Shown in pieces: positions 1 to 5,823 of a stretch of DNA of 5,823 nt; the first letter of the stretch is position 1; each line of letters begins with the position of its first letter. A program made the position numbers and the translations under genes. The notes under the pieces were generated by a model, which had not been told where the DNA came from, made no database searches, and saw only the letters and a program-made list of their open reading frames with translations. Source of the DNA: Methylophilaceae bacterium. Its GTDB lineage: Bacteria; Pseudomonadota; Gammaproteobacteria; Burkholderiales; Methylophilaceae. The stretch is taken from contig RFOR01000045.1 in the NCBI GenBank assembly GCA_009926525.1, forward strand, positions 1 through 5,823, in the 5' to 3' direction.

Positions 1-842
1 AGCATTTGGTTAAGCGTTTGTTCGCGCTCATCGTTACCACCGCCTGTGCCAGCGCCCCGATGACGGCCAACAGCATCGATTTCATCGATGAAAATGATGC
101 ACGGCGCTGCTTTTTTTGCTTGCTCAAACATATCACGCACACGCGCCGCACCCACACCCACAAACATCTCAACAAAGTCCGAACCTGAAATCGTAAAGAA
201 AGGCACTTTAGCTTCACCAGCAATTGCCTTGGCTAGTAATGTTTTACCTGTGCCTGGCGGGCCAACCATCAGAACGCCACGAGGAATACGGCCACCAAGC
301 TTTTGGAATTTACCTGGATCACGCAGAAACTCAACCAGTTCAAAAACTTCCTCTTTAGCCTCATCACAGCCGGCTACATCAGCAAATGTGGTTTGGTTAG
401 AAGCTTCATCTAATTGACGCGCCTTGCTCTTACCGAATGAGAATGCCCCGCCTTTGCCGCCACCTTGCATTTGGCGCATAAAGAATACCCAAACGCCAAT
501 CAAAAACAACATCGGCCCCCAGTTCATCAAGAGACTCATCAACAACGATTGCTCTTGCTCTGGCTTCGCTTCTACACGAATGTTGTTCTTAAGCAAATCA
601 CCCATCATGCCTGGGTCATATGGCGCGTATGAACTGAATTTTTTGCCGTCGTTCATCTCACCACGTAAAACTCGGCCTTCAATCGTGACTTTCGCCACAT
701 GGCCTTGTTTTACTTCGTTGATAAACTGTGAGTATACGATCTGATTATCTGCGCCATTTTTATTGGCAAACTGGTTAAAAACAGACATCAAGATAATGGC
801 AATAATCACCCATATCGCGATTTGTTTGACGGTGTTATTCAA
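1..842 (-). CDS. ftsH: ATP-dependent zinc metalloprotease FtsH, N-terminal part (3' end outside window)
   Basis: FtsH is a membrane-anchored AAA+ protease that degrades misfolded membrane proteins and short-lived regulators. The window holds 280 codons; E. coli FtsH is about 645 residues, so the second region of homology and the HExxH zinc site lie beyond base 1. Visible in order: transmembrane helix 1 (about residues 6-25), a periplasmic domain (about 26-103), transmembrane helix 2 (about 104-123), the linker [11 protein letters not shown], then the AAA+ core with Walker A GPPGTGKT (194-201), the pore-loop aromatic in MFVGVG (F227) and Walker B IIFIDE (249-254). The start is taken as TTG at 842-840, reading (M)[10 protein letters not shown], because AAGGA lies 7 nt upstream. 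An in-frame GTG at 848 sits too close to that site, and the only nearby ATG (852-850) is out of frame and followed at once by TGA. It lies 94 nt downstream of rlmE on the same strand with no terminator between them, so cotranscription is likely. No convincing promoter was seen in that gap. Confidence 0.97.
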   Translation of the reverse strand, partial: MNNTVKQIAIWVIIAIILMSVFNQFANKNGADNQIVYSQFINEVKQGHVAKVTIEGRVLRGEMNDGKKFSSYAPYDPGMMGDLLKNNIRVEAKPEQEQSLLMSLLMNWGPMLFLIGVWVFFMRQMQGGGKGGAFSFGKSKARQLDEASNQTTFADVAGCDEAKEEVFELVEFLRDPGKFQKLGGRIPRGVLMVGPPGTGKTLLAKAIAGEAKVPFFTISGSDFVEMFVGVGAARVRDMFEQAKKAAPCIIFIDEIDAVGRHRGAGTGGGNDEREQTLNQM

Positions 843-849
843 GATCACA

Positions 850-854
850 TCCTT
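850..854 (-). promoter_or_regulatory. Ribosome binding site deciding the TTG start of ftsH
   Basis: AAGGA on the minus strand is followed by 7 nt and then TTG (842-840). This is near-ideal Shine-Dalgarno spacing and supports the rare TTG initiator over the in-frame GTG two codons earlier, which would have only about 1 nt of spacing. Confidence 0.7.
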
Positions 855-936
855 TTAAAGATTGCTTTTATATAATTAAAATCTTACCACTAAAACGCAC
901 TTGCATTTGTGTAAGCTGATTAACGCTTAAATATTG

Positions 937-1557
937 TTAGCTTTTTCGCTTTAAGCCAAGCAAGTAAACTTCGGTACTCCGGTCACGCGAGGCCTTAGGT
1001 TTACGGGTCACCACTTTCTCAAAACCATCCCGCATAATTTTTACTATCTCTTCAAAACCAGAGCCAACGAACACTTTGACTAAAAAGTTACCCTCTGGTT
1101 TCAGCCATTTCAAACTAAAGTCCACGGCTAATTCAGTTAGATAAACCGCATTGGGCTGATCCACTGAACTGATGCCACTTATATTGGGGGCCATATCTGA
1201 AATTACAAGGTCTATTTGCTGGCCATTCAATTTTTCTTCTAATTGCTCAAGAATCTCGTCTTCACGAAAGTCGCCTTGAATAAACTCTACGCCAGGAATT
1301 CCCACCATAGGCAACAAATCTAGGGCGATCACACGACCATTGCCTTTAAGGCGTTGTATCGCCACCTGCGACCAACTGCCAGGGGTTGAGCCTAAATCGA
1401 CCACCACCATGCCTGGCTTAATTAACCTGTCTTTATCATCAATCTCTATTAGCTTATAGGCCGCGCGCGCGCGATAGCCATCTTTTTGTGCGAGCTTCAC
1501 GTATGGGTCATTCACATGCTCCTGCATCCAAGCTTTACTGGTTTTGGTTCTTTTCAT
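937..1557 (-). CDS. rlmE: 23S rRNA (uridine-2552 2'-O)-methyltransferase RlmE (RrmJ/FtsJ)
   Basis: RlmE methylates the 2'-OH of U2552 in the A-loop of 23S rRNA using S-adenosylmethionine, a late step in 50S subunit maturation. The protein has 206 residues (209 in E. coli) and is a complete Rossmann-fold methyltransferase. The SAM-binding motif is [11 protein letters not shown] (54-64), where E. coli has DLGAAPGGWSQ. The family's catalytic tetrad K-D-K-E is intact at K35 (YKL), D121 (SDMAPN), K161 (VKVF) and E196 (TEVY), each offset by three from E. coli K38, D124, K164 and E199. The ATG at 1557 gives a family-like N terminus ([14 protein letters not shown]). The AAGG upstream sits only 2 nt from the ATG, so the ribosome binding site is poor. 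It is divergent from yhbY and followed by ftsH, the same pairing as the E. coli rrmJ-ftsH heat-shock operon. A (CG)6 tract lies in the codons just before K35. Confidence 0.97.
   Translation of the reverse strand: MKRTKTSKAWMQEHVNDPYVKLAQKDGYRARAAYKLIEIDDKDRLIKPGMVVVDLGSTPGSWSQVAIQRLKGNGRVIALDLLPMVGIPGVEFIQGDFREDEILEQLEEKLNGQQIDLVISDMAPNISGISSVDQPNAVYLTELAVDFSLKWLKPEGNFLVKVFVGSGFEEIVKIMRDGFEKVVTRKPKASRDRSTEVYLLGLKRKS
1462..1473. repeat. (CG)6 dinucleotide tract inside rlmE
   Basis: Six consecutive CG dinucleotides encode the Arg/Ala-rich segment (YRARAAYKL) just before catalytic K35 of RlmE. Alternating CG can adopt Z-DNA under supercoiling and can slip during replication; loss or gain of one unit would frameshift rlmE. 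It may be only codon choice for alternating Arg and Ala. Confidence 0.8.
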
Positions 1558-1571
1558 GGCCTTAGCTTCAT

Positions 1572-1604
1572 GTGATAAAATGGCGTCCTTAATGAATCAA
1601 CAAG
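1572..1604 (-). promoter_or_regulatory. Candidate sigma-32-like (heat-shock) promoter for rlmE-ftsH, with a superposed sigma-70-like option
   Basis: On the minus strand CTTGTTG (1604-1598) is followed by exactly 12 nt and then CGCCATTT (1585-1578). The sigma-32 consensus is CTTGAAA, a similar spacer, then CCCCATNT, and this spacing matches the E. coli groE promoter as I recall it. The -10 half differs at one position; the -35 half keeps CTTG only. Overlapping it, TTGATT (1600-1595), 17 nt and TATCAC (1577-1572) form a 4/6 plus 4/6 sigma-70-like pair. Transcription would begin around 1565-1572, giving a leader of roughly 8-15 nt before the ATG at 1557. Heat-shock control of this gene pair is known in E. 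coli; here it is inferred from sequence and synteny. Confidence 0.45.
1573..1581 (+). promoter_or_regulatory. Candidate extended -10 promoter for yhbY
   Basis: TGATAAAAT contains the TGn extension plus a 5/6 match to TATAAT (TAAAAT). There is no good -35 about 17 nt upstream (TTCATG), which extended -10 promoters can tolerate. The start site would be near 1588, leaving a leader of about 33 nt before the GTG. The element lies on the same bases as the rlmE -10 on the opposite strand. Confidence 0.35.
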
Positions 1605-1620
1605 ACAAGATAGATACTGC

Positions 1621-1908
1621 GTGAATACTAAACAAATTAGCCACCTTCGCGGTTTGGCACACAAATTAAATCCAGTCGTGATGATAGGCAATAATGGTCT
1701 GACAGCGAGCGTTTTGCAAGAAATTGAAAACAGCTTAAATGCACACGAACTCATCAAAATTAAAGTGTTTGGTGATGATAGAGATGCACGCGTTGCGATG
1801 CTGGAAGAAATCTGTGAAAAAACTGGCGCAACCAAGGTGCATCACATCGGCAAACAGTTAGTGATTTACCGCCAAGCCGAAACTGCAAAAATCGTTATTC
1901 CAAAATAA
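1621..1908 (+). CDS. yhbY: YhbY family RNA-binding protein (CRM domain), 50S assembly-associated
   Basis: This 95-residue protein consists of a single CRM (CRS1-YhbY) domain, a KH-like RNA-binding fold found on pre-50S ribosomal particles in E. coli. Recognisable features are the N-terminal KQISHLRGLAHKLNPVV helix region, the RNA-contacting GxxG loop GNNG (residues 23-26), the ELIKIKVFGDDR segment and the C-terminal strand GKQLVIYR. The length matches E. coli YhbY (97). The start is GTG at 1621, chosen because it gives the family N terminus; no strong Shine-Dalgarno sequence precedes it. The GTG overlaps the TGA of a 10-codon upstream reading frame as GTGA. It is divergent from rlmE, another 50S maturation factor, and ends at a hairpin shared with the convergent DUF4149 gene. 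Confidence 0.95.
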   Translation: MNTKQISHLRGLAHKLNPVVMIGNNGLTASVLQEIENSLNAHELIKIKVFGDDRDARVAMLEEICEKTGATKVHHIGKQLVIYRQAETAKIVIPK

Positions 1909-1915
1909 ATAAAAT

Positions 1916-1942
1916 AAGCGACTTGAGATTATCGAGTCGCTT
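1916..1942. terminator. Bidirectional intrinsic terminator between yhbY and the DUF4149 gene
   Basis: AAGCGACTTGA (1916-1926) pairs with TCGAGTCGCTT (1932-1942), an 11-bp stem with one wobble and a 5-nt loop. On the minus strand it is followed by a T-rich tail (TTATTTTATTTATTTT), a good terminator for greA-DUF4149. On the plus strand only TTT follows, so termination of yhbY may be weaker. The stem covers the last codons and stop (1929-1931) of the DUF4149 gene. Confidence 0.8.
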
Positions 1943-2381
1943 TCAATACTAATACCAATCCCAATAAGCTTTGAATGGCGTAAGCAATACTTGCTACACC
2001 ATGCCAAGTTTCAAATCGGTCCGCAAACACACTGTGCATGACATCGACGGGCATCGCATCGGCTTTAAGCTGTGCAATAATCGGTGCAATCCCAAAGTGG
2101 CCGGCCAATGTGAGCAATAACATGAAAAATACCGACCAGAAAAAGCCCTGTTTCAAAGCTTGACCGCCAAACTTGGTAAGTCTATTGAGCAATAAATAAG
2201 CGCCACAGGTCATACCAATGTAGGCAACAATTGTAAACATTCCGCCTGCTAAACTACCCGCTAACTGCCTATCTGGTAAGTGATAAAACAACGTAGGCGC
2301 CGCGATATAGCCAATTGCCCATAATGCGCCAACCCACAAGGTAATTGAAATTAACGCTAATTTATCTGCAAATTGCTTCAT
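1929..2381 (-). CDS. DUF4149 family integral membrane protein, function unknown
   Basis: The 150-residue protein has four predicted hydrophobic helices, at about residues 8-29, 43-65, 79-100 and 127-147, and no separate soluble domain, so it should sit in the inner membrane. Family-like motifs are visible: WVGALWAIGYIAAPTLF in helix 1, RQLAGSLAGGMF entering helix 2, AGHFGIAP at the end of helix 3 and RFETWHGVASIAY entering helix 4. These resemble the TMEM205-like DUF4149 family, whose role is not established. The ATG at 2381 is well supported by GGAGG (2393-2389) with a 7-nt spacer. It starts 34 nt after greA with no terminator between them, so it is probably the second gene of a greA operon. 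Conserved polar residues (H95, H127, R122, E124) could be functional, but no reaction is proposed. Confidence 0.88.
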   Translation of the reverse strand: MKQFADKLALISITLWVGALWAIGYIAAPTLFYHLPDRQLAGSLAGGMFTIVAYIGMTCGAYLLLNRLTKFGGQALKQGFFWSVFFMLLLTLAGHFGIAPIIAQLKADAMPVDVMHSVFADRFETWHGVASIAYAIQSLLGLVLVLKATR

Positions 2382-2415
2382 TGCACGGCCTCCCAGTCAT
2401 TAAAACACGAGCGAT

Positions 2416-2892
2416 TTAGATGTACTGTACGTTCAACACTTCATATGAGCGAATGCCGCTAGGAGCTACCACTTCAGCCACATCGCCCTCTGACTTACCA
2501 ATTAATGCCCGCGCGATTGGCGAGCTGATTGAAATCTTACCAGACTTAATGTCCGCTTCGTCATCACCCACAATTTGATAGGTTGATGTATCGCCTGCAT
2601 CCAAGTCCTCAACTTCAACTGTCGCGCCAAATACGCAACGGCCTTCAGCATTTAAAGTTTTAGGATCGATGATCATCGCATTAGAAAGCTTAGCCTCAAT
2701 CTCATTAATGCGGCCTTCAATAAAGCTTTGTTTTTCTTTTGCTGCTTCGTACTCTGCATTTTCAGACAAGTCACCTTGCGCACGCGCTTCAGCAATCGCC
2801 TCTATCACTGCTGGACGATCCACGCTTCTTAAACGTTGAAGTTCAGCTTTCAAGAGTTCTGCGCCATTAACGGTGACTGGAATTTGATTCAT
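2416..2892 (-). CDS. greA: Transcription elongation factor GreA
   Basis: GreA enters the secondary channel of backtracked RNA polymerase and stimulates its intrinsic cleavage of the displaced RNA 3' end, rescuing stalled complexes. The protein has 158 residues, the same as E. coli GreA. The N-terminal antiparallel coiled coil (about 1-75) carries the tip motif [17 protein letters not shown] with the Mg-coordinating acidic residues D41 and E44. The C-terminal FKBP-like domain (about 80-158) shows [14 protein letters not shown], the [10 protein letters not shown] signature and [15 protein letters not shown]. The ATG at 2892 is preceded by AAGG (2904-2901) with an 8-nt spacer. The gene follows the carB terminator, so it should have its own promoter, and it reads on toward the DUF4149 gene. 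Confidence 0.97.
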   Translation of the reverse strand: MNQIPVTVNGAELLKAELQRLRSVDRPAVIEAIAEARAQGDLSENAEYEAAKEKQSFIEGRINEIEAKLSNAMIIDPKTLNAEGRCVFGATVEVEDLDAGDTSTYQIVGDDEADIKSGKISISSPIARALIGKSEGDVAEVVAPSGIRSYEVLNVQYI

Positions 2893-2933
2893 ATTATTTA
2901 CCTTGTTTCTTATTCGATTTATCGCAATTGCGG

Positions 2934-2939
2934 ACTATA
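2934..2939 (-). promoter_or_regulatory. Weak candidate -10 element for greA
   Basis: TATAGT on the minus strand matches TATAAT at five of six positions and lies just after the carB terminator, about 42 nt before the greA start. No good -35 hexamer is present at 15-18 nt; that region is the terminator stem and T tract. A perfect palindrome, CGCAATTGCG (2923-2932), lies immediately downstream, around the expected start site. A promoter is expected here by logic, but its exact position is unsure. Confidence 0.3.
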
Positions 2940-2975
2940 TAAAATAAAAACCACACCTAAAAATTAGGCGTGGTT
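2938..2975 (-). terminator. Intrinsic terminator downstream of carB
   Basis: On the minus strand AACCACGCCTAA (2975-2964) pairs with TTAGGTGTGGTT (2960-2949): a 12-bp stem with one G-U pair and a 3-nt loop, followed by TTTTATTTTAT. It begins 18 nt after the carB stop codon. This is a textbook rho-independent terminator and separates carB from greA transcription. Confidence 0.9.
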
Positions 2976-2993
2976 GATATAGTACTTATCATA

Positions 2994-5483
2994 TTACTTA
3001 GTAAGTGTTTTATGCAACTCTTGCAAGGATTGTACTTCCAGCTCTTGCATATAGCCCATACCCATACACGCTGCTTTTGCACCGGCTAAGGTTGTATAGT
3101 AAGTCACTTTTTGTTGTAATGCGTTACGACGAATTGCGTATGAATCATGCACCGCACGCTTATCTTCCGTTACGTTTACAATAAAGTTGATTTCGTTATT
3201 TTTAATCATATCAACGATATGCGGACGGCCTTCAGCCACCTTATTAACTGGTATCACATTCAGACCAGCCCCAGACAAAGCACCTGCTGTACCGCGCGTT
3301 GCTAGCAATTGGAAACCTAAACTCGCTAAGGCTTGAGCAATCTCTACTACGCGCTCACGGTCTTCACGACGCACACTAATAAAGGCTTTACCGCCTTTAG
3401 GCAAGACATCGCCAGAACCCAATTGTGACTTAACGAAAGCTTCAGCAAACGTGCTACCTATGCCCATGACTTCGCCCGTTGATTTCATTTCTGGGCCCAG
3501 AATCGTATCGACCCCTGGGAATTTAATGAACGGGAATACCGCTTCTTTTACAGAGTAATACGGCGGCACGATTTCTTTGGTTACGCCTTGGTCTTTTAGT
3601 TTGACGCCCGTCATACAACGTGCAGCGATTTTAGCTAATTGCAAACCACAAGCTTTAGAAACGAAAGGCACAGTTCGTGAGGCACGAGGATTTACCTCAA
3701 GCACATAAACGGTCTCGCCTTGAATAGCGAACTGAACGTTCATCAAACCAACCACGCCAAGGGCTTTCGCCATTTGTACTGTTTGTACGCGCAATTCATC
3801 TTGCAGCTTTTTGGACAAGCTATAAGGTGGCAATGAACATGCAGAGTCGCCTGAGTGCACCCCTGCCTGCTCAACGTGCTCCATGATGCCGCCAATAATC
3901 ACTTCTTCGCCATCACACAAAGCATCAACGTCCACTTCAAGCGCATCATTTAAGAAACGATCTAGCAACACAGGTGATTCATTTGAAACTTTTACCGCTT
4001 CGCGCATATAACGCTCAAGCTGTGCTTGTTCTTGCACGATTTCCATTGCTCGACCACCAAGCACATAAGAAGGACGCACGACTAATGGGTAACCAATTTC
4101 TTGCGCTAAACGCAAGGCTTCGTCTGGGGTTCTTGCTGTGCGGTTAGGCGGTTGTTTTAAGCCTAGGTCTTGCAACATTTGTTGGAAGCGTTCGCGGTCC
4201 TCTGCACGGTCAATCGCATCTGGTGTTGTACCAATAATTGGCACTCCCGCTTTTTCTAAATCACGCGCCAATTTAAGTGGCGTTTGGCCACCGTATTGGA
4301 CAATCACGCCAACCGGCTTCTCAATTGCAACGACTTCCAGCACGTCTTCAAGCGTCAACGGCTCAAAATATAAACGGTCAGATGTATCGTAATCAGTAGA
4401 AACGGTTTCAGGGTTACAGTTCACCATGATGGTTTCATAACCATCTTCCCGCATTGCGAAGGCTGCATGAACACAGCAATAGTCAAACTCAATCCCTTGA
4501 CCAATACGGTTTGGGCCACCGCCCAATACCATAATTTTCTTTTTATCATTGGGCTTCGCTTCGCACTCTTCTTCATAGGTTGAGTACATATAAGCCGTAT
4601 TAGTCGCGAATTCAGCCGCGCAAGTGTCCACGCGCTTATAAACAGGGCGCACATTCAATGCTTGTCGATACGCACGCACCGCATGTTGATCTGTACCCAA
4701 CAAACCAGCTAAACGACGGTCTGAGAAACCACGACGTTTTAGTTGGAACAAAGCATCTTTATCCAAATCCGCTAAATGACGACCTTTTAATGCTATTTCG
4801 CGCTTAATGACGTCTTCAATTTGCACCAAGAACCAATGATCAATTTTAGAATGATCATGCACTTGCGCCACCGTCATACCAGCACGGAAAGCATCGCCCA
4901 CATACCAAATACGCTCCGGGCCTGGTTCGCCAAGTTCTTTTTGGATTTCGTCGATATCGGATGTTTTTTCATCTAAACCATCAACGCCAACTTCAAGGCC
5001 GCGCAATGCTTTTTGGAATGATTCTTGGAAAGTACGGCCAATGGCCATTACTTCGCCCACAGATTTCATTTGTGTTGTTAATCGTGAATCTGCTTGTGGG
5101 AATTTTTCAAATGCAAAGCGTGGAATTTTAGTCACTACATAGTCAATCGATGGCTCAAATGATGCTGGGGTTGCACCACCAGTAATCTCATTCTTAAGTT
5201 CATCCAATGTAAAGCCCACAGCAAGTTTTGCCGCTACTTTTGCAATTGGGAAGCCTGTTGCTTTTGAAGCCAATGCTGATGAACGTGACACGCGCGGGTT
5301 CATCTCAATGACAATCATGCGACCATCTTCTGGATTAATCGCAAACTGTACGTTTGAACCGCCAGTATCCACGCCAATTTCACGCAGCACCGCAAGCGAT
5401 GCGTTACGCATGATTTGATATTCTTTATCTGTGAGTGTTTGTGCTGGCGCCACAGTAATTGAGTCGCCAGTATGCACGCCCAT
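2994..5483 (-). CDS. carB: Carbamoyl-phosphate synthase large subunit, C-terminal three quarters (downstream of a frameshift)
   Basis: CarB makes carbamoyl phosphate from bicarbonate, ammonia delivered by CarA, and two ATP, for pyrimidines and arginine. This open frame gives 829 residues from M240 (E. coli numbering). It holds the rest of the carboxyphosphate domain (active-site H4, Q46, E60, N62, R64, matching E. coli H243, Q285, E299, N301, R303) and the oligomerisation domain (about 165-313). The carbamoyl-phosphate ATP-grasp domain (about 314-697) has [13 protein letters not shown]470, H543, Q584, E596, N598 and R600. The C-terminal allosteric domain (about 698-829) keeps T729, T732, K748, N770 and Y795, equivalent to E. 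coli nucleotide- and ornithine-site residues. All key residues are intact and the total length would be near 1068 (E. coli 1073), so this is not decayed sequence. The ATG at 5483 is not a credible native start: it is simply the first ATG after the frame break, with no well-placed ribosome binding site. Confidence 0.95.
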   Translation of the reverse strand: MGVHTGDSITVAPAQTLTDKEYQIMRNASLAVLREIGVDTGGSNVQFAINPEDGRMIVIEMNPRVSRSSALASKATGFPIAKVAAKLAVGFTLDELKNEITGGATPASFEPSIDYVVTKIPRFAFEKFPQADSRLTTQMKSVGEVMAIGRTFQESFQKALRGLEVGVDGLDEKTSDIDEIQKELGEPGPERIWYVGDAFRAGMTVAQVHDHSKIDHWFLVQIEDVIKREIALKGRHLADLDKDALFQLKRRGFSDRRLAGLLGTDQHAVRAYRQALNVRPVYKRVDTCAAEFATNTAYMYSTYEEECEAKPNDKKKIMVLGGGPNRIGQGIEFDYCCVHAAFAMREDGYETIMVNCNPETVSTDYDTSDRLYFEPLTLEDVLEVVAIEKPVGVIVQYGGQTPLKLARDLEKAGVPIIGTTPDAIDRAEDRERFQQMLQDLGLKQPPNRTARTPDEALRLAQEIGYPLVVRPSYVLGGRAMEIVQEQAQLERYMREAVKVSNESPVLLDRFLNDALEVDVDALCDGEEVIIGGIMEHVEQAGVHSGDSACSLPPYSLSKKLQDELRVQTVQMAKALGVVGLMNVQFAIQGETVYVLEVNPRASRTVPFVSKACGLQLAKIAARCMTGVKLKDQGVTKEIVPPYYSVKEAVFPFIKFPGVDTILGPEMKSTGEVMGIGSTFAEAFVKSQLGSGDVLPKGGKAFISVRREDRERVVEIAQALASLGFQLLATRGTAGALSGAGLNVIPVNKVAEGRPHIVDMIKNNEINFIVNVTEDKRAVHDSYAIRRNALQQKVTYYTTLAGAKAACMGMGYMQELEVQSLQELHKTLTK

Positions 5484-5823
5484 TGGATCTAAGTTTTCCC
5501 ACAGTAATTGAGTCGCCAGTATGCACGCCCATTGGATCTAAGTTTTCAATCGAGCAAATGATGATGCAATTATCTTTGGTGTCGCGCACCACTTCCATCT
5601 CATACTCTTTCCAACCAAGGAGTGACTCTTCAATCAACAACTCTTTGGTTGGCGAAGCCTCAAGACCGCGCTCACAAATTGTTAAAAACTCTTCACGGTT
5701 ATATGCAATTCCGCCGCCGCTACCCCCCATCGTGAACGATGGACGGATAATCGCTGGATAACCAATGCTTGCCTGCACTTGCAAAGCTTCTTCAAGGCTA
5801 TGTGCCATTGAAGAACGCGCTGA
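5425..5823 (-). pseudogene. carB: carB upstream portion, cut by the window edge and frameshifted by a 49-bp duplication
   Basis: Read from the window edge (5823), this frame continues the same CarB protein from about E. coli residue 143. It contains the first ATP-grasp motifs [14 protein letters not shown] (R equivalent to E. coli R169), [19 protein letters not shown] (E208 and E215 equivalents) and [19 protein letters not shown]. After V250 (codon 5502-5500) it enters the second duplicate copy out of frame, adds 24 unrelated residues (GKLRSN to NTHR) and stops at 5425. The product would be about 274 residues, missing most of both synthetic domains, so it should be inactive. Deleting one 49-bp copy fuses it seamlessly to the 2994-5483 frame as [11 protein letters not shown]. 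The start codon and the first roughly 140 residues lie beyond the window. carA is expected upstream but cannot be seen. Confidence 0.92.
5450..5547. repeat. Perfect 49-bp tandem duplication inside carB
   Basis: Bases 5450-5498 and 5499-5547 are identical over all 49 positions, each beginning CCACAGTAATTGAG and ending GGATCTAAGTTTTC. The identity stops abruptly on both sides (5449 G against 5498 C; 5499 C against 5548 A), so the array is exactly two units with no partial extension. Because 49 is 16 codons plus one base, it shifts the carB frame. Each unit encodes [16 protein letters not shown], which includes active-site H243 (E. coli numbering). Confidence 0.98.

Noticed and set aside
88..744. 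Plus-strand open frames opposite ftsH
   Set aside because: They lie wholly antisense to well-conserved FtsH coding sequence, have proline/serine-rich low-complexity translations, no recognisable domain and no supporting ribosome binding site.
843..936. Possible promoter or terminator in the rlmE-ftsH gap
   Set aside because: Only a 5-bp stem (TAAGC/GCTTA) without a T tract and a weak extended -10-like TGGTAAGAT with no -35 were found; neither is strong enough to call.
1554..1835. Minus-strand open frame of 93 codons opposite yhbY
   Set aside because: The plus-strand frame is a complete, recognisable YhbY with its GxxG loop; the antisense translation resembles nothing and overlaps the divergent promoter region.
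4138..4654. Open frames in other frames within carB (4138-4392 plus, 4421-4654 minus)
   Set aside because: CarB is continuous and conserved through this stretch, covering the second ATP-grasp domain start; these are shadow frames.
5425..5483. Two separate CPSase subunits (a naturally split carB)
   Set aside because: Natural split CarB genes divide between the two synthetic halves. Here the break is inside the first ATP-grasp domain, at an exact duplication, and the 24-residue tail is out-of-frame sequence.
5450..5547. Programmed ribosomal frameshift or CRISPR-like repeat as an explanation for the duplication
   Set aside because: There is no slippery sequence with a downstream structure, a shift would insert 16 duplicated residues into the active-site region, and two directly abutting copies without spacers are not a CRISPR array.
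5459..5761. Plus-strand open frame of 100 codons across the carB duplication
   Set aside because: It is antisense to conserved CarB motifs ([20 protein letters not shown]) and has no family resemblance. It is not a new gene created by the duplication.

Overview
The window reads as a chromosomal housekeeping region of a proteobacterium, most likely a betaproteobacterium. By impression of its moderate GC content and protein style it could be a Methylophilaceae (Methylotenera-like) organism. This is an inference from gene order and protein resemblance; no search was run. The order carB, greA, a DUF4149 membrane protein, yhbY (opposite strand), rlmE, ftsH is a familiar arrangement in that class. 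No mobile element, CRISPR array, tRNA or rRNA gene is visible.

Layout in + coordinates: 1-842 is the N-terminal 280 codons of ftsH (minus strand, cut by the window edge). 937-1557 is rlmE (minus), the upstream partner of ftsH. 1558-1620 is a compact divergent control region, with a heat-shock-like promoter for rlmE-ftsH and an extended -10 for yhbY on overlapping bases. 1621-1908 is yhbY (plus). A hairpin at 1916-1942 terminates both yhbY and the convergent greA-DUF4149 unit. 1929-2381 is the DUF4149 membrane protein and 2416-2892 is greA (both minus). A strong intrinsic terminator at 2949-2975 ends carB. 2994-5823 is carB (minus, its 5' end outside the window).

The one striking anomaly is in carB. 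A perfect 49-bp tandem duplication (5450-5547) breaks the reading frame of an otherwise fully conserved carbamoyl-phosphate synthase large subunit. Removing one copy restores the frame exactly. The break is either a very recent mutation, possibly reversible, or an assembly artefact; the absence of any microhomology at the boundaries and the intact remainder of the gene make an artefact a serious possibility.

Functionally the genes cover pyrimidine/arginine precursor synthesis (carB), transcript elongation rescue (greA), 50S ribosome maturation (yhbY, rlmE) and membrane protein quality control (ftsH). I found no convincing undescribed multi-gene system here. The most useful leads are the carB duplication, the overlapping divergent promoters and the uncharacterised greA-linked membrane protein.
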